Below are positions 51,761-60,313 of a DNA stretch of 64,000 nucleotides, piece after piece. This DNA is from Hyphomonas sp. (GTDB taxonomy: Bacteria; Pseudomonadota; Alphaproteobacteria; Caulobacterales; Hyphomonadaceae): the NCBI RefSeq assembly GCF_022844445.1, contig NZ_JALHLS010000002.1:248001-312000 (forward strand). Direction: 5' to 3'. Every line of letters starts with the position of its first letter. Positions within the stretch are counted from its first letter, which is position 1. The notes under the pieces were generated by a model. The model saw only the letters and a list, made by a program, of their open reading frames with translations. It did not search any database and had not been told where the DNA came from. Both the position numbers and the translations under genes were made by a program.

Positions 51761-53692
51761 ATGGACGAGTCCGAAAACCTTCCCCTGAACCCGCGCGTCG
51801 CGGCCGGCGCCGAAACCATCACCGGCATCGTCGAACGCCGTCTCTCCCGGCGCGGTTTCATTGGCGGGCTGACAGCCGTGTCCGGCTTTGCGCTCGCCGC
51901 CTGCGCAGGCCGCCCGGCTGAGGTTACCAACGCGTCCGCGCAGGAAATGGCACGCTCGCAGCCGGCTTTCAGCTTTCCTGAAATCGCTCGCGGACTGGAC
52001 CAGACCCACCACGTCGCCGAAGGTTACCGCGCTGACATTCTCTTGCGCTGGGGCGATCCGCTCTGGGCCGACAGTCCCGCCTTCGATCCGCTGAACCAGT
52101 CCGCCACCGCGCAAGTGCGCCAGTTTGGCTACAACAATGACTTTGTAGGCTTCGTCCCGCTTGATCCGGATACGGACGGTGCTCCGCGCGGCCTGCTTTG
52201 TGTCAACCACGAATACACGTCCACCTTCCTGATGTTCCCCGGCATCCGGGCAGATGATCCCGCCGGCATCACGCGTGAGATCGCGCTCACCGAAATCGCC
52301 GCGCATGGCGGCACCATCGTCGAAATCCGCCAGCAGGCGAGTGGTTGGCGTCCCGTCATCGGTTCTCCCTTCAACCGCCGCCTCACCGCCGATACGCCAA
52401 TGGAGCTGACAGGACCCGCCGCCGGCCACCTGCGCCTGCAGACGACCGACGACCCATCTGGCATCAAGGTGCTGGGCACCCTGAACAATTGCGCCGGCGG
52501 AATCACGCCCTGGGGCACCTACCTGATGGCCGAAGAGAACATCAACGGATACTTCCTCGGCGACCTGCCCAAGGATCATCCGGAGACGAACAATCACAAG
52601 CGCATGGGTGTGCCCGGAGGCTGGTATCGCTGGGGCAGGCACATCGAAAGGTTCGATGTCTCGAAGGCGCCGAACGAACCCAACCGCTTCGGCTGGATCG
52701 TCGAAGTCGATCCGATGGACCCCGCCTCGACCCCGAAGAAGCGCACCGCGCTCGGCCGGTTCAAGCATGAGGGCGCCGAAAGCGTCGTCGCCCCCGATGG
52801 CCGCGTTGTGCTCTATTCCGGCGACGATCAGCGCTTCGACTATATCTACAAGTTCGTCTCGGCAGGCCGCTATAATCCGGCAAACCGCGCCGGCAATATG
52901 GACCTGCTTGATTCCGGCACGCTCTACTGCGCCCGCTTCAACGAAGACGGCACGGTCACCTGGCTTCCCCTCGTCTTCGGCGCAGGCCCGCTCACACCTG
53001 CGAATGGATTCAATTCGCAGGCGGACGTTCTGATCGAGACGCGCCGCGCCGGAGATATCCTCGGCGCCACGCCGATGGACCGTCCGGAAGATATCGAGCC
53101 TGATGCAAAATCCGGCCGCGTGTGGGTCATGCTGACCAACAACGACCGTCGGACGCCCGATCAGGTCGATGCCGCCAATCCTCGCCACTCCAACCGCTTC
53201 GGTCACATCATCGAGATCACTGAGCCTGGCGGAGACTTCACCTCCGAGACGTCAACGTGGGAAATCCTTGTCCGCTGCGGCGATCCCTCGATCGCTGAAG
53301 TCGGCGCGACCTGGAATCCCTTGACCTCTGAAAACGGCTGGCTCGCAAGCCCCGACAATTGTGCCATCGACGCCAGCGGCCGCCTCTGGGTCTCCACCGA
53401 CGGCAATGATGATACCGGCGCCGCTGACGGTCTCTGGGCCATCGAGACGGACGGCGAGCGGCGCGGCTCCGGCCGCCATTTCTTCCGAGTGCCGATCGGG
53501 GCCGAACTCTGCGGGCCGAGGTTTACGCCCGGCGGCGAAACGCTGTTCGTCGCTATCCAGCATCCGGGCGATGGGGATGGGGCGAGCTTTGAAGCTCCCA
53601 CCACTCGCTGGCCGGATTTCAGCGACGCCGCGCCGCCGCGTCCAAGCGTGATGGCCATCACGCGGACTGATGGCGGCGTAGTCGGCGGCTAG
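51761..53692 (+). CDS. phoX: PhoX-type alkaline phosphatase (DUF839), Tat-exported
   Basis: A 643-residue PhoX family protein. The start at 51761 gives a Tat leader (SRRGFIGGLTAVSG) at about 27-50, with a possible lipobox (LAACAG). The domain includes GLLCVNHEYTST, NNCAGGITPWGTYLMAEE, RWGRHIERFDVSKAPNEPNR, and YSGDDQRFDYIYKFV; RPEDIEPD and NCAIDASGRLWVSTDGN blades follow. PhoX releases phosphate from organophosphates using Ca2+ and Fe. The upstream Pho box supports phosphate-starvation control. An upstream in-frame ATG (51689) would overlap the Pho box and is rejected. Confidence 0.93.
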   Translation: MDESENLPLNPRVAAGAETITGIVERRLSRRGFIGGLTAVSGFALAACAGRPAEVTNASAQEMARSQPAFSFPEIARGLDQTHHVAEGYRADILLRWGDPLWADSPAFDPLNQSATAQVRQFGYNNDFVGFVPLDPDTDGAPRGLLCVNHEYTSTFLMFPGIRADDPAGITREIALTEIAAHGGTIVEIRQQASGWRPVIGSPFNRRLTADTPMELTGPAAGHLRLQTTDDPSGIKVLGTLNNCAGGITPWGTYLMAEENINGYFLGDLPKDHPETNNHKRMGVPGGWYRWGRHIERFDVSKAPNEPNRFGWIVEVDPMDPASTPKKRTALGRFKHEGAESVVAPDGRVVLYSGDDQRFDYIYKFVSAGRYNPANRAGNMDLLDSGTLYCARFNEDGTVTWLPLVFGAGPLTPANGFNSQADVLIETRRAGDILGATPMDRPEDIEPDAKSGRVWVMLTNNDRRTPDQVDAANPRHSNRFGHIIEITEPGGDFTSETSTWEILVRCGDPSIAEVGATWNPLTSENGWLASPDNCAIDASGRLWVSTDGNDDTGAADGLWAIETDGERRGSGRHFFRVPIGAELCGPRFTPGGETLFVAIQHPGDGDGASFEAPTTRWPDFSDAAPPRPSVMAITRTDGGVVGG

Positions 53693-53755
53693 CCGAATGC
53701 CCCTTTAATAGGGACTTGCACAACGACGTGAGGTGAGGGGGCTTACTTCGGAAAC

Positions 53756-55276
53756 CTATCGCCGCAGCGACACCCGGCGCCCGCCGTCGCCGGTCAGCTC
53801 CAGCGCGCCATCCCCCGTGATCGACCAGGTCAGCTCGCCGTTCAGCGCGCCAGTGTACTTCGATTCCTGTATCGACAGGGCCGGCGCAAGGCAGGCGCGG
53901 CGCGTCATCGCCAGAGGTGACAGCGTCAGTTTTCTGCCGCTTACGGAATAGGTGCCGCTGAGCCCGTTGCAGCCGGTCGAGCCGCTTACACGCCCGTCTG
54001 CGCCGAAAAACAGTGTCAGGCGCGAATTGTCGATCACGCCGCCGCGGTTGATATCCTCGACGATCCAGGCCGCGCCCTGCAGCAGCGCAGGGTCTGCCGG
54101 AGGCGTTTCGGCAGACGCAGCCGGCACCGCGACGAAGCCCACGCCCTTTTCTCCCATGATCGTCAGCTTTCCTGCGCCGTCGACGCTCGCCGCCGCCGCG
54201 CCGGACAGGATGCCCGCAAAGGTGTTTTCCTGCAGCATGATGCCGTCGCCGTTGCAGGCCATCTTGGTCATGCCCACGCCGGTGAAGGTCAGCTTGCTGC
54301 CGGTCTGCGCATAGCCGCCGAAGAAGCGGTTGCAGCCGGTGGTGCCGTTGATCTGCCCATCGGCAGTGAACGTGATGCTTGGCTCGCTGCCGGAGACCGC
54401 CGCCGCCCCGCCGATACTGTCTACGGCCCAGCTGGTGCCGGACAGGCTATTCGCCGCAGCCCGCCCCGCAACAATCTCCGTGCCGTTGGCTGAGTTGATC
54501 ACCAGCTTGCCATCACCGTTGATGGCATAGGTTGCATCGCCCCGCAGCGCGGCGCCGATGGCAGACTCGACCTGCATGATCGAGCCCGCGGCGCAGGCCA
54601 TCATCGTGCTGATGATTGGCGTGAAGGTGACCTTCGCCCCGTTCTGCGTATAGCCGCCGGAATACTGGTTGCAGCCGCCGAAGCCGCCAACGCGTCCGTC
54701 TTCGCCGAAGTTGATTGTCGGCGCGCGCGGGCCGGGCGTTGCCTGGCCGCCGACCGACTCGATGATCCATTGGCCGCCGCCGAGCGGAGAGGCAGGCGCT
54801 TCATAGGGCGTCACTTTCACCATCAACAGCTCACCCATGTCGACTTTACCGACGGTTGCCTGCGGCACGCGGTTCACCGTGTCCGTCGCCCATAGCAACG
54901 CCGCATCCGGTCCGAGGATCGTCGCGCGCACCGTATAGGTCATGCGCGGGTCCATCGGCGTCACCAGCTGCAACGAGAACGCCTTCGGCACGCCGCCTTC
55001 GTCCAGTGGAGCGGAAAATTCCGCCAGGTTGATCGCCGGCGCATCAGCGAGCGAGGTATCCTGCAACACAACCTTCAGCACCGAGCCCGGTGGCGGCATC
55101 ATTCGTTCACGGTAGGTCGCCGTGCCAGTGACCAGCGGCAGGGCAGACGGAGCGAGCGTTGTCGCCTGATCGGCCGGCGCCGCGGCAGGTGTCAGGTTGC
55201 ACGCCGAAACGCCCGTCAGGGCAAGGGCGGAGACAAGCGGGAAAAAGAAGCTCCTGCGAACCGCGGTCTGGATCAT
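53756..55276 (-). CDS. Lipoprotein with YbaY-like domain and three META/HslJ domains
   Basis: A 506-residue envelope protein with signal and lipobox (LTGVSAC). It has a YbaY/YscW-like domain at about 50-150 (TYRERMMPPPGSVLKVVLQD, MTYTVRATILGPDAALLWAT). Three META domains follow in tandem: each has a GCN motif (GGCNQYSGGYTQ, TGCNRFFGGYAQ, TGCNGLSGTYSV) and a second Cys after a TMMAC-, TKMAC- or TRRAC-type segment, suggesting a disulfide per domain. META/HslJ proteins act in envelope stress and are often linked with YbaY. The start at 55276 has GAGGA 8 nt upstream; 55291 is an alternative. Confidence 0.85.
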   Translation of the reverse strand: MIQTAVRRSFFFPLVSALALTGVSACNLTPAAAPADQATTLAPSALPLVTGTATYRERMMPPPGSVLKVVLQDTSLADAPAINLAEFSAPLDEGGVPKAFSLQLVTPMDPRMTYTVRATILGPDAALLWATDTVNRVPQATVGKVDMGELLMVKVTPYEAPASPLGGGQWIIESVGGQATPGPRAPTINFGEDGRVGGFGGCNQYSGGYTQNGAKVTFTPIISTMMACAAGSIMQVESAIGAALRGDATYAINGDGKLVINSANGTEIVAGRAAANSLSGTSWAVDSIGGAAAVSGSEPSITFTADGQINGTTGCNRFFGGYAQTGSKLTFTGVGMTKMACNGDGIMLQENTFAGILSGAAAASVDGAGKLTIMGEKGVGFVAVPAASAETPPADPALLQGAAWIVEDINRGGVIDNSRLTLFFGADGRVSGSTGCNGLSGTYSVSGRKLTLSPLAMTRRACLAPALSIQESKYTGALNGELTWSITGDGALELTGDGGRRVSLRR

Positions 55277-55567
55277 GTCTGAGTTCCTCATTTTCGGTTT
55301 CTCCGCGCCGGTCGATGGCCAGCAACGCGTGTCGCCGGAAACTGTGTCGAATGCTTGTCCCGAATGGGACGGCGCGCCCTTCGGGGCGCGACTTTCTGTG
55401 CAACGTGCGGCATAGGCCAGTGCTGCCGTCTGCCATTCCGTCTAGAAACGTTTGCGTTGCAGTCAATTTCTACCTTTTCGAGGCAAATGGCACTGTCGCG
55501 CGATTGACAGAGACTAACCAGCAGCTAGTTTTCGCACAGAGAGACGCTGCCGGGGAGGGCACCGGCC
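55277..55567. other. Divergent intergenic region, META lipoprotein / Crp-Fnr gene
   Basis: About 290 bases without a supportable gene. It must hold two divergent promoters. The part from 55440 to 55540 is AT-richer than its surroundings. GGGGAGGG at about 55552-55559 is the ribosome site of the downstream gene. I could not identify a clear Fnr or Crp box. Confidence 0.5.
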
Positions 55568-56308
55568 TTGCCCAGAAAAGAGCACTTCGATCACACGCGC
55601 GGCCTCTGGTTCGCCGGCCTGCCGGAGCGGCTGCAGGAAGAAGTGCTGCGCAGCAGCGTCCGCCTCAAATTGAAGCGCGGCAAACACCTGTTTCGCCAAG
55701 GCGATCCCGCCATCGGCATTTTCGGCATCGTCAGCGGCGAGGCCCAGGTCGTCGGCACTACGCTTGCGGGTCTGGACATCCTCGTCGGCGTCCACCGCCC
55801 GGGGAACTGGATCGGTTTCCTCGCCTGTCTCGACGAGCAGAATTACACCTTCAACGTCGTCGCCAGCCAGCCCTGCGAAGTGCTTCACCTGCCGATCGCC
55901 GCCGTACGCCGCATCTTCATGAACGACGTGGACGCCCTCTCGTACATGGTCGCGCCGGAAATCGCGACCCTGCGCGCGCTCTACTCGCACCTGATCGAGC
56001 ACCTCGCTTTCACGCCGCTGCAGCGCCTCGCCCGCCGGCTCGTGGACCTCGCCTCCAACGCGCAGGGCGAACGCGTCATCACGCGCACCATCTCGCCGAT
56101 CACGCAGGACCAGCTCGCTCTCACCATAATGGCCTCGCGCCAGTGGACCAACCGCCTGCTGCAACACCTAGAGAAAGCCGGCCTGATCTCCCGCGGCCGC
56201 AGCCGCATCGACGTGCTCGATCTGCCACGCCTCACCCAGCTTGCCATCTACGGCGAAGACGGCTTCATCCTGACAGAGCCCGTGAGCGAGTCCGCGCCGG
56301 CCAAATAG
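55568..56308 (+). CDS. Crp/Fnr family transcriptional regulator
   Basis: A 246-residue regulator. A cNMP-binding fold occupies about 20-140 (LKRGKHLFRQGDPAIGIFGI, GNWIGFLACLDEQNYTFNV). A Crp-type winged helix sits at about 155-230, with the recognition helix in ITQDQLALTIMASRQWTNRLLQHLEKAGLI. There is no N-terminal Cys cluster, so it is not a canonical oxygen-sensing Fnr. The start is TTG at 55568, about 8 nt after GGGGAGGG. The effector is unknown. It is divergent from the META lipoprotein and convergent with the Rrf2 gene. Confidence 0.9.
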   Translation: MPRKEHFDHTRGLWFAGLPERLQEEVLRSSVRLKLKRGKHLFRQGDPAIGIFGIVSGEAQVVGTTLAGLDILVGVHRPGNWIGFLACLDEQNYTFNVVASQPCEVLHLPIAAVRRIFMNDVDALSYMVAPEIATLRALYSHLIEHLAFTPLQRLARRLVDLASNAQGERVITRTISPITQDQLALTIMASRQWTNRLLQHLEKAGLISRGRSRIDVLDLPRLTQLAIYGEDGFILTEPVSESAPAK

Positions 56309-56318
56309 CCGGCCGCCT

Positions 56319-56759
56319 TTAGATCTCCACCGGCAGGCTTTTCACGCCGCCCTGCAGCACATCCGCCAGCGTCGTCGTATCCAGAATGTCGCGCGTCGCG
56401 TCCGCCACCCGCGCGAACACCTTGCGCAGCTTGCAGGCATTCTCGTTCGCACAGTCGCCGCAGCGCCGGTAGGCCATCTTGGACAGGCAGGGCAGGGGGG
56501 CCAGCGGCCCGTCGATCAGGCGCAGCACTTCGCCAAAGGTTACCGTCTCGGCGCGCCGCAGCAGCAAGTAGCCGCCCGCCTTGCCCCGCCGGCTGGCGAC
56601 CAGGCCCGCCCGCTTCAGCTCCAGTAATATCTGCTCGAGGAACTTGCGCGGGATCACTTCCTGCTCGGCAATCTCGCTGATCATCATGGGCCCTTCGTCC
56701 GACCGTGCGGCGAGGGCAAGCAGGGCGCGCAAGGCGTACTTGGATTTTTGCGTGATCAT
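56319..56759 (-). CDS. Rrf2 family transcriptional regulator with Cys cluster
   Basis: A 146-residue Rrf2 protein with a winged helix: MITQKSKYALRALLALAARS, ISEIAEQEVIPRKFLEQILL, and KRAGLVASRRGKAGGYLL. The cysteines C-x8-C-x2-C-x5-C in PCLSKMAYRRCGDCANENAC suit an Fe-S cluster, as in IscR/RirA/NsrR-type sensors, though the spacing is not that of IscR. The start at 56759 matches the conserved family N-terminus; the in-frame ATG at 56810 would add 17 residues. The targets are unknown. Confidence 0.9.
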   Translation of the reverse strand: MITQKSKYALRALLALAARSDEGPMMISEIAEQEVIPRKFLEQILLELKRAGLVASRRGKAGGYLLLRRAETVTFGEVLRLIDGPLAPLPCLSKMAYRRCGDCANENACKLRKVFARVADATRDILDTTTLADVLQGGVKSLPVEI

Positions 56760-57008
56760 GCCAGCTCTTTTTTTGGCCAGCGTTCTTGCAGGCTTCAGGA
56801 TGCCTTTCAAACATAGTCATGTTGTTGGGTAAACAAGCAGATTAACATTGCAGATGCGCCAATCTATAGCTGCCTAATCGCAGCGCATGTAAAATACCGA
56901 GAGAGCAGGCGTTTCAAAAGCGCCACTGGTCAGCACTATCCTAAGTTCGGGGTCTAGCCCGGCCCAGGCCGCGAGCGCCGTCAGTGTACGGAACGCCCGG
57001 GCCGAGCC

Positions 57009-57746
57009 TCAGTCCGCCGTGCAGACCACCGGTGTCGCCCGCCCGCGCCCGAACCGGATGCCGGCGCTCGTCTGCTCCACCACGAAGCGTCCATTCGAGA
57101 ACAGTGCTGCCCCGCCCACGACCGCGTCCAGTTTGTCGAGCTTGACGCTGGTGCCATCGCCGAACGTGACATAGGCCGCGCTGGCATCAATGGCGATCGT
57201 CAACGGTTCACCGCCGCACATGTAAGCCGTTCCGGCCGGCGTGATCATCTGCGCGGGGCGTCCTCTGGCAAGGTCCTCGGGGTTGAACATCGGCACTTCA
57301 AGGCCGGCAGTCTCACCGCTATCTGCAATGTCGACATCGCCGTCAGAGGCATACAGGATCGCAGAGCCATCCTGGATCTGCGCGCGCAGAATCAGGTTGC
57401 CGCCAGGGATCAGGTCAAACTTCGAAACGGTGCCCGAAAAGGCCGCCGTGGATCCGGAAGAGACCGGAAACTCCTCCTTCAGGACAAGGTCTCCGCCCTC
57501 GGGCGGGCGAGTCAGGTCGCGCACCTCGACGACCAGCCGCGCTGTTTCCGGCAGAGCGGCGCCGTCCCATGTCCCTGTGCCGCTCACGACTGCGTCAAAC
57601 GCCTCGCCCTCGATTGCATCGGGGCCAGGACCAAAGGGGGGCTCCACACTTTCGGCCACTGGCTCAGCTGCTGGTTCCGGCGCAGGCAAGCAGGCGGCGA
57701 GGGACAGGGCGGCGCCCGCAGCCAGGAATGCACGCGGTCGCATCAA
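57009..57746 (-). CDS. Lipoprotein with YbaY-like and MliC-like domains
   Basis: A 245-residue lipoprotein (lipobox LSLAAC, Cys19). The middle (about 52-150) is a YbaY/YscW-type domain (VSGTGTWDGAALPETARLVV, LVVEVRDLTRPPEGGDLVLK). The C-terminal part (about 170-245) resembles MliC lysozyme inhibitors, with a Cys pair (YMCGGEPLTIAI and TPVVCTAD) and the GGAALFSNGRFVVEQ strand region. MliC proteins block C-type lysozyme at the outer membrane. The YbaY plus MliC-like combination suggests envelope protection. It overlaps its upstream neighbour by 4 nt. Confidence 0.75.
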   Translation of the reverse strand: MMRPRAFLAAGAALSLAACLPAPEPAAEPVAESVEPPFGPGPDAIEGEAFDAVVSGTGTWDGAALPETARLVVEVRDLTRPPEGGDLVLKEEFPVSSGSTAAFSGTVSKFDLIPGGNLILRAQIQDGSAILYASDGDVDIADSGETAGLEVPMFNPEDLARGRPAQMITPAGTAYMCGGEPLTIAIDASAAYVTFGDGTSVKLDKLDAVVGGAALFSNGRFVVEQTSAGIRFGRGRATPVVCTAD

Positions 57747-58258
57747 TAGACGTCCATGATCCCGGCGATCTCGCCGAGCGTGATGCTGCCGCAGCTGATG
57801 ATGACGCGGCTGTAGGTAGTGTCCGACAGGGGCTGCTCGAACTTCACCTCCTCGGCGGTGATCGCCATCGTCGCCATGCCGTCCGGCGCCCTGGGCACCA
57901 GTTTCAGGCGCAGAGCCGGCGTGGCAGAGCGGTCCAGCGGGCCTTGTTCCCAGTCAAAAGTATAGCCGCCAGAGCGCACGTCCACCTTGCCGGTGACATG
58001 CAGCGTCGGCACGGCGCCGGGCCCCGGCATCCGGTTCACCCAAGCGGCCCAGTCACGGCTTTCCAGTACGGCGCAGGTTTCGGCTTCTTCCGCGGGCGCA
58101 GCCACCGGGGTGACAAGTCTGGTGGTTTCTTCCGCACGGTTTTCGGTTTCCGCCGGCGCGGCGGTCGAAGTCGTGTCGCCCTTCCAAGGCCAGTACTGGC
58201 ACCCGGCCAGCACAAGGGTGGATGCGGCAGCCGCGATCGCGAATCGTATTCTGGACAT
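57743..58258 (-). CDS. Hypothetical lipoprotein
   Basis: A 171-residue protein with a clear lipoprotein signal (TLVLAGC, Cys20) and a low-complexity Thr/Ala/Glu linker. The C-terminal domain has two Cys (ETCAVLESRDWAAWVN and VIISCGSITLGEI). The segment VLESRDWAAWVNRMPGPG recurs in periplasmic proteins of related bacteria, but I cannot name a family. GGGGA precedes the ATG at 58258. The stop overlaps the start of the YbaY-MliC-like gene (ATGA), so the two are one operon and probably function together at the envelope. Confidence 0.75.
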   Translation of the reverse strand: MSRIRFAIAAAASTLVLAGCQYWPWKGDTTSTAAPAETENRAEETTRLVTPVAAPAEEAETCAVLESRDWAAWVNRMPGPGAVPTLHVTGKVDVRSGGYTFDWEQGPLDRSATPALRLKLVPRAPDGMATMAITAEEVKFEQPLSDTTYSRVIISCGSITLGEIAGIMDVY

Positions 58259-58475
58259 GGCGGTCCCCTTTGTGAATCTGAGAATAAAGGACACGTCCTC
58301 CCGGTAAACTCTGTCAAGTTAATGACAATTCAGGGGCGGGCCGGAAATCGGCGGCGTTTGTCGGCATGAGCCTGGCGCCGGGCCGAAAGCTTTGCCGGTG
58401 GTCAAGCCTTGCCGGAGAGGGGAGAAGAGAAGGGGGGCCGATTGACTTCGCTGCGAACCCGCGCCAATGGGTGCC

Positions 58476-59927
58476 ATGTCGAAACTCACCACACCCAAAG
58501 CTATTGTGGACGCGCTTGAGGCGCTCTACGGCGAAGCTGTTTCCGCCCTTTCCGAAGCCCTAACCCGTTTCCTGCACGATGGCACGCCGCCCGATGGCGA
58601 GGCCCGGGCGGGGGGTATTTTCTGCTATCCGCAGATCCGGCTGATCTACAATCCGGACGGGCCGCCGCCGCCGATCTCGCGGGCGTTTGGCAAGATGTCC
58701 GAAGCCGGCACTTATGTGACGACCGTCACACGGCCGGATTTTTTCCGCGCCTACCTCATCGAGCAGCTGACGCCGCTGATGCGCGACTATGACGTGGACG
58801 TTTATGTCGAGCGCTCCGAATCCGAGATCCCCTATGCCTATGTGTGGGATCCCGCGCAGGCGGCGGGCCTGGAGGAAATCGCGCCGGCGGAGCTGGTGCG
58901 CTGGTTCCCGTCGCCGAAGTTGACGCTGATTGGTGACGAGATTGCCGACGGCGAACAGTTCGAGCCCTATGATGTGCGTCCACTGTCGCTCTTCGATGCG
59001 CAGCGCGTGGATTTTTCCCTGAAACGCCTTCAACACTATACCGGCACGCCGGTGGATCATTTCCAGCACTATGTTCTGTTCACGAACTACCATCGCTATG
59101 TTGATGCCTTCTGTGACTGGGCGCTGACGCAGCTGGGTGGTCATACACGGTATGAGTCTCTGTCCGTGCCCGGAGGTCTGGAGATTACGCAGCCGCATGC
59201 CGAGAGCCGCGCCTCCATCGAGGCCTCGCCGTGGCGGCGTTTCCAGATGCCATCCTATCACTTGCGCGCGAAAGACGGCGCGGGCATCACGCTGGTCAAT
59301 ATCGGTGTCGGCCCTTCAAATGCCAAAACGATCACCGACCACCTCGCCGTGCTGCGTCCGCAGGTCTGGCTTATGGTGGGCCATTGTGGGGGGCTGCGCC
59401 ATTCGCAGCAGATCGGCGATTATGTGCTAGCGCATGCCTACCTGCGCGAGGACCATGTGCTTGACGCTGTGCTGCCGCCGGAAATTCCGGTTCCGCCGAT
59501 TGCGGAAGTGCAGGTAGCCCTCGCTGAAGCGGCCGCAGCCGTCACCGGTGAGAAGGGCGAGGCACTGAAGAAGCGACTGCGTACCGGTACGGTGGTGACC
59601 ACGGATGACCGCAACTGGGAGCTGCGCTTCACCGCGTCGGCGCGCCGGTTCAACAAAAGCCGGGCGGTCGCCATTGACATGGAAAGCGCGACGATTGCTG
59701 CCAATGGCTTCCGCCTGCGGGTGCCCTACGGCACGCTCCTGTGTGTCTCCGACAAGCCGCTGCACGGAGAGATCAAGCTCCCGGGCGCTGCAAACCGGTT
59801 CTACGAACGCGCCATCGGCGAACACATCCGGATCGGGATCGAAACGCTGGAGCGCCTCTCGCAGGACGGCGGTGCAAGCCTCCACAGCCGCAAGCTGCGC
59901 GCATTCGACGAGCCGCCGTTCCGATGA
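58476..59927 (+). CDS. amn: AMP nucleosidase
   Basis: A 483-residue enzyme, matching E. coli Amn in length (484). It hydrolyses AMP to adenine and ribose 5-phosphate. The N-terminal AMNp_N domain (about 1-170) includes FCYPQIRLIYNPDGPPPP and TYVTTVTRPDFFRAYLIEQL. The C-terminal phosphorylase-like domain has ITLVNIGVGPSNAKTITDHL, LMVGHCGGLRHSQQIGDYVL, and VAIDMESATIAANGFRLRVP with the family Asp/Glu region. The start at 58476 is chosen, but ATG 58467 is equally possible; neither has a good ribosome site. It is coupled to cdd by an ATGA overlap. Confidence 0.93.
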   Translation: MSKLTTPKAIVDALEALYGEAVSALSEALTRFLHDGTPPDGEARAGGIFCYPQIRLIYNPDGPPPPISRAFGKMSEAGTYVTTVTRPDFFRAYLIEQLTPLMRDYDVDVYVERSESEIPYAYVWDPAQAAGLEEIAPAELVRWFPSPKLTLIGDEIADGEQFEPYDVRPLSLFDAQRVDFSLKRLQHYTGTPVDHFQHYVLFTNYHRYVDAFCDWALTQLGGHTRYESLSVPGGLEITQPHAESRASIEASPWRRFQMPSYHLRAKDGAGITLVNIGVGPSNAKTITDHLAVLRPQVWLMVGHCGGLRHSQQIGDYVLAHAYLREDHVLDAVLPPEIPVPPIAEVQVALAEAAAAVTGEKGEALKKRLRTGTVVTTDDRNWELRFTASARRFNKSRAVAIDMESATIAANGFRLRVPYGTLLCVSDKPLHGEIKLPGAANRFYERAIGEHIRIGIETLERLSQDGGASLHSRKLRAFDEPPFR

Positions 59928-60313
59928 GTATCGACTGGCCCGCGCTGAAAGCCGCAGCTCTTGCGGTGCAGGGGCGGGCTTATGTTCCGTATTCGAACTA
60001 CCGGGTAGGGGCGGCGCTCTTGACGGCGGGCGGCGAGATCGTGGCCGGGTGCAATGTGGAGAACGCAACCTTTGGGGCAACGTGCTGCGCGGAACGCAGT
60101 GCGGTGTTTGCGGCGGTGGCGCAGGGGCATACGGCGTTCCGGGCGGTCGCCGTAGTGACGAACGGGGATGTAGCCGGTACGCCGTGCGGGATTTGCCGTC
60201 AGGTGCTGGCGGAGTTCGGTTCTGACCTCGAGGTACTGTGCTTCACGCCGGAGGGGGCGGAGGCACGCTACTGGCTGAGCGAGCTGTTGCCGCATGCGTT
60301 CAGGCTGAAGTAG
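59924..60313 (+). CDS. cdd: Cytidine deaminase
   Basis: A 129-residue homotetrameric-type cytidine deaminase. Signatures are PYSNYRVGAALLTAGGEIVA, GCNVENATFGATCCAERSAV (first zinc Cys and catalytic Glu in CAE) and TPCGICRQVLAEF (second and third zinc Cys). It converts cytidine and deoxycytidine to uridine forms in pyrimidine salvage. The ATG overlaps the amn stop, so nucleotide and nucleoside salvage are translationally coupled. Its 3' end overlaps the opposing cytochrome gene by 14 nt. Confidence 0.96.
   Translation: MSIDWPALKAAALAVQGRAYVPYSNYRVGAALLTAGGEIVAGCNVENATFGATCCAERSAVFAAVAQGHTAFRAVAVVTNGDVAGTPCGICRQVLAEFGSDLEVLCFTPEGAEARYWLSELLPHAFRLK

Noticed and set aside
51695..53206. A 503-codon reverse-strand frame
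   Set aside because: It is antisense to phoX and has no motif of its own.
58300..58340. TGTCA-AGTTAA-TGACA dyad upstream of the lipoprotein operon
   Set aside because: The short inverted repeat (5-bp arms) could be an operator, but it is too short and single-copy to call as a feature.
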